8,365 nt of DNA from Candidatus Dadabacteria bacterium UBA2774 (lineage in GTDB: Bacteria; Desulfobacterota_D; UBA1144; Nemesobacterales; UBA2774). Location of the stretch: positions 1 through 8,365 of the forward strand of contig DEIM01000150.1 in the NCBI GenBank assembly GCA_002352485.1, given 5' to 3'. Positions 6,246 to 8,365 of this stretch are shown here, one piece after another. The position numbers were made by a program, and so were the translations under genes. The notes below the pieces were generated by a model. It made no database searches. It was given only the letters and a program-made list of their open reading frames with translations, and was not told the DNA's origin. Numbering within the stretch: position 1 is the stretch's first letter; every line of letters starts with the position of its first letter.

Positions 6246-7397
6246 ATGTATATACCGTTTCATAAACCATATATAACCGAGGACGAAGTCTCAGGATTGC
6301 TTGATACCGTAAGGTCGGGGTGGCTTACTATGGGGCCCAAGACATTTGAGTTTGAGCGTGAATTCTTAAGCTATGTAGGCTCAGAGCATGCGGTTGCAGT
6401 AAATTCAGGGACATCTGCACTTCACCTTGCTTTAAAGGCAATAGATTTAAAGGAAGGTGAAGAAGTCATAGTACCTACAATGACATTTACAGCTACTGCA
6501 GAGGTTGTTTGTTATTGTAATGCCAAACCCGTACTTGTGGATATAGACAGAACCACAGGGAATATTGATATCTCTGCAGTTGAAAAGGCGATAACACCGA
6601 GAACTCGGGCAATCATCCCGGTTCACTACGGGGGGCTGCCCTGTGATATGGATCAAATCTCGGATATTGCAGAAGCTAATAAATTGTTCGTAATTGAAGA
6701 CGCTGCACACTCGCTACCGGCCTCCTATAAAGGTAAGCCCGTTGGATCAATTGGTGATTTGACTTGCTTTAGCTTTTACGCCACAAAACCTCTTGCCGCA
6801 GGGGAGGGGGGGATGGTAACGACAGAGAATGAAGAGTGGGCTGAAAGAATGCGAATTCTAAGACTACATGGTATATCTAAAGATGCCTGGAAAAGATACT
6901 CAAACGGTGGATCCTGGTACTATGAGGTGCTGGAAACGGGCTACAAATACAATATGACGGATCTGCAAGCCTCGCTTGGGCTCTCCCAGTTAAGAAAACT
7001 GGATAAAATGTGGGAAATGAGAAAGCATATAGCCCAAAAATACACTGAGGCATTTTCGGATGTTGAGCAGCTTATAACGCCATACCTTAACAGTGACAGG
7101 GTTTCTTCATACCACCTTTATGCATTAAAGATTAACCCCGGTGTGTTGAATATTGATAGAGCGGAGTTTATAGAAATATTAAAAGAAAGGGGCATAGGTA
7201 CGAGTGTTCATTTTATTCCTCTTCATCGACACCCATTTTATCAAAATGCGTTTTCTTATGGAGTGGAGGATTTTCCTGAGGCAGAATGGGTCTATGAGCG
7301 TATTATCTCACTTCCCATCTATCCGGGTATGAGCGAGGCAGAAGTCGGATATGTAATTCAAACGGTGACAGATGTTTGTGAAAAGCATAGAAAATAA
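6246..7397 (+). CDS. DegT/DnrJ/EryC1-family PLP-dependent sugar aminotransferase
   Basis: This 383-residue enzyme is a sugar aminotransferase that moves an amino group, usually from glutamate, to a keto group of a nucleotide-linked deoxysugar. The opening IPFHKPYITEDEV and SGWLTMGPK (24-32) is the standard family N-terminus and fixes the start. NSGTSALH (53-60) binds the cofactor phosphate, EDAAHS (151-156) supplies the Asp (152) that contacts the PLP ring, and CFSFYATKPLAAGEGGM (174-190) carries the Schiff-base lysine, Lys181. YNMTDLQA (235-242) and the C-terminal VHFIPLHRHPFY stretch (301-312) are also typical. Length is normal for the family. The likely product is a 4-amino-4,6-dideoxy sugar, as for PglE- or perosamine-synthase-type enzymes, because a CapD-type dehydratase lies two genes downstream; the exact sugar is open. 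The gene has no Shine-Dalgarno sequence and a promoter directly at its start. It overlaps the next gene by 26 bp. Confidence 0.95.
   Translation: MYIPFHKPYITEDEVSGLLDTVRSGWLTMGPKTFEFEREFLSYVGSEHAVAVNSGTSALHLALKAIDLKEGEEVIVPTMTFTATAEVVCYCNAKPVLVDIDRTTGNIDISAVEKAITPRTRAIIPVHYGGLPCDMDQISDIAEANKLFVIEDAAHSLPASYKGKPVGSIGDLTCFSFYATKPLAAGEGGMVTTENEEWAERMRILRLHGISKDAWKRYSNGGSWYYEVLETGYKYNMTDLQASLGLSQLRKLDKMWEMRKHIAQKYTEAFSDVEQLITPYLNSDRVSSYHLYALKINPGVLNIDRAEFIEILKERGIGTSVHFIPLHRHPFYQNAFSYGVEDFPEAEWVYERIISLPIYPGMSEAEVGYVIQTVTDVCEKHRK
7364..7368 (+). promoter_or_regulatory. Ribosome binding site for the phosphoglycosyl transferase
   Basis: GGTGA inside the end of the aminotransferase gene lies 3 bases before ATG 7372 and 9 bases before GTG 7378. 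The spacing fits the GTG start better than the ATG, so the true protein may begin two residues later (VKSIENK, read as M). Confidence 0.4.
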
Positions 7398-8013
7398 AGC
7401 TAATAGTTTTTATATCGGGTTTGGAAAGCGGCTATTTGATATTGCGTTTTCTTTAACATTTCTTTTAGTGCTTTCACCCGTGTTGGTAACTATCTGGATA
7501 CTCGTAAAACTATCCGGAGAGGGGCCGGGTCTTTTTAAACAAACAAGAATTGGCAAGAACGGGAGTACTTTTATACTCTATAAGTTCAGAACAATGAGAT
7601 ATAGCCCTGAAACCGACGGTCTCTCCATTACATCACGAGACGATAACAGGGTAACAGCGCTGGGTAAGTATCTAAGAAAATATAAACTGGATGAGCTGCC
7701 TCAACTCTATAATGTGCTCAAGGGGGAAATGAGTGTCGTCGGTCCCAGACCTGAATCCAAAAAGTACGTAGATTTATTTGAAAATGATTACTCTTATATA
7801 TTACAGATTAGTCCTGGTCTTACCGATTATGCAGCACTTGAGTTTAGAAACGAAGAAGAGGTTCTAGCCGGGCATGAAGATGTAGAGGAGGCTTACATCG
7901 ATGTCGTTCTGCCGAAGAAAATCTTACTTTATAGAAAGTATATTAACGAAATGAGCTTTCAGACGGATCTGAAAATAGTAATTAGAACCTTACTCGAGGT
8001 AATTAGAATTTGA
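7372..8013 (+). CDS. Small monotopic phosphoglycosyl transferase (initiating sugar transferase)
   Basis: This 213-residue protein belongs to the bacterial sugar transferase family (Bac_transf) and should transfer a sugar-1-phosphate from a UDP-sugar to undecaprenyl phosphate, the first membrane step of glycan assembly. It is the short PglC-like form: one hydrophobic re-entrant segment (about 21-46) containing LSPVL with the helix-breaking Ser35-Pro36, then QTRIGKNGSTFILYKFRTM (57-75), the catalytic Asp-Glu pair in KLDELPQ (Asp107, Glu108) and MSVVGPRPE (120-128). The C-terminal part reads SPGLTDYAALEFRNEEEVLAG where many relatives have PGITGxAQxxGR, so it belongs to another branch and its sugar cannot be taken from PglC. 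ATG 7372 overlaps the aminotransferase by 26 bp; GTG 7378 is an alternative start with a better-spaced ribosome site. Overlaps on both sides point to coupled translation. Confidence 0.93.
   Translation: MFVKSIENKANSFYIGFGKRLFDIAFSLTFLLVLSPVLVTIWILVKLSGEGPGLFKQTRIGKNGSTFILYKFRTMRYSPETDGLSITSRDDNRVTALGKYLRKYKLDELPQLYNVLKGEMSVVGPRPESKKYVDLFENDYSYILQISPGLTDYAALEFRNEEEVLAGHEDVEEAYIDVVLPKKILLYRKYINEMSFQTDLKIVIRTLLEVIRI
7996..8000 (+). promoter_or_regulatory. Ribosome binding site that decides a TTG start
   Basis: GAGGT lies 9 bases upstream of TTG 8010, within the end of the phosphoglycosyl transferase gene. An in-frame TAG at 8004-8006 closes the frame upstream, and the first ATG comes only after the first membrane helix, so this site supports TTG as the start of the next gene. 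Confidence 0.6.
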
Positions 8014-8365
8014 GAAATATAATAATCCGATTAGTAGATAGCAATAGACTGTATAAGCTGCCAATTACCTTGGTCACAGACTTAGTGCTTTTCGCTGTAA
8101 TACTCTTCTTGTCTTATTATATAAGATTGGGGGAAATACAGAGTCACTTTGTTCCACAGATATTATTTCTCCTTGCTGTATATATGCCGATAAAACTTGC
8201 TGTTTTTTGGCAATTTAAACTATATAAAATTTCCTATAGATACTTCTCGCTTTACGAGCTTCAGGATGTATTGAAAGCGTCTCTATTATCCGCAGGCTTA
8301 TTAACGTTGCTGAGTGTTATCTTCAGAGATTTACCTTTAATGGAGGGGTATCCGAGATCTGTAGC
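8010..8365 (+). CDS. Nucleotide-sugar dehydratase/epimerase (CapD/WbpM/PglF type), N-terminal part
   Basis: I translated this frame by hand: 118 codons stay open from TTG 8010 to the right edge. Only the membrane part of the protein is present. It has hydrophobic segments at about 17-37, 48-67 and 88-105, the aromatic-basic LYKISYRYFSLYELQDVLKA stretch (71-90) and RDLPLMEGYPRSV at the end. This layout matches the N-terminus of the large membrane-bound dehydratases (about 600 residues) that convert UDP-GlcNAc to a 4-keto-6-deoxy product with NAD(P) bound. The catalytic Rossmann domain would lie beyond the window, so the activity is inferred from family and context. The start codon overlaps the previous stop (TTGA at 8010-8013), and GAGGT at 7996-8000 supports it. 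Next to a DegT aminotransferase and a PglC-like transferase, it suggests a bacillosamine-like or related amino-sugar branch. Confidence 0.82.
   Translation, partial: MRNIIIRLVDSNRLYKLPITLVTDLVLFAVILFLSYYIRLGEIQSHFVPQILFLLAVYMPIKLAVFWQFKLYKISYRYFSLYELQDVLKASLLSAGLLTLLSVIFRDLPLMEGYPRSV

Noticed and set aside
1..8365. CRISPR array, tRNA, rRNA or insertion sequence
   Set aside because: I saw no regularly spaced repeats, no cloverleaf-like conserved arms, and no transposase-like reading frame or terminal inverted repeats.

Overview
The window is a surface-polysaccharide (O-antigen or capsule/exopolysaccharide) biosynthesis and export locus. It most likely comes from a Gram-negative bacterium of low to moderate G+C: hand-counted 60-base lines run from about a third to a half G+C in genes and about a fifth in part of the intergenic region. 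The species cannot be named from this sequence. The Gram-negative inference rests on a Wzm/Wzt-type ABC exporter whose ATPase carries a long C-terminal domain, as in ABC-dependent O-antigen systems.

The locus has two divergent arms around a 618-bp AT-rich intergenic region (5628-6245). The leftward arm reads, in order of transcription: exporter permease (wzm, 5627-4719), exporter ATPase with C-terminal domain (wzt, 4716-3439), SAM-dependent methyltransferase (3426-2671), NodB-type polysaccharide deacetylase (2656-1832), family 2 glycosyltransferase (1825-827), and a second deacetylase paralogous to the first (763 to beyond the left edge). Gaps between these genes are 2, 12, 14, 6 and 63 bp, so one operon is likely, with the last gene slightly detached. 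The rightward arm reads: DegT-type PLP aminotransferase (6246-7397), small monotopic phosphoglycosyl transferase (7372-8013), and the N-terminal part of a membrane-anchored nucleotide-sugar dehydratase/epimerase of the CapD/WbpM/PglF type (8010 to beyond the right edge). These genes overlap one another.

A coherent working model follows. The rightward arm makes an amino-deoxy nucleotide sugar (dehydratase, then aminotransferase), and the phosphoglycosyl transferase attaches a first sugar to undecaprenyl phosphate. The glycosyltransferase helps extend the glycan. The two signal-less deacetylases and the methyltransferase modify it in the cytoplasm, and Wzm/Wzt exports it. The C-terminal domain of Wzt next to a methyltransferase suggests recognition of a modified chain end.

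The best second-look items are: a good sigma70-type promoter placed so that the aminotransferase mRNA would be leaderless, with no Shine-Dalgarno sequence; a gap-free pair of deacetylase paralogues, one with a changed catalytic motif 1 (TFDDV for TFDDG); and a 12-bp direct repeat plus a 19-bp inverted repeat in the divergent intergenic region. Nothing here shows a wholly new system. It reads as a recognisable glycan locus with some unusual details.
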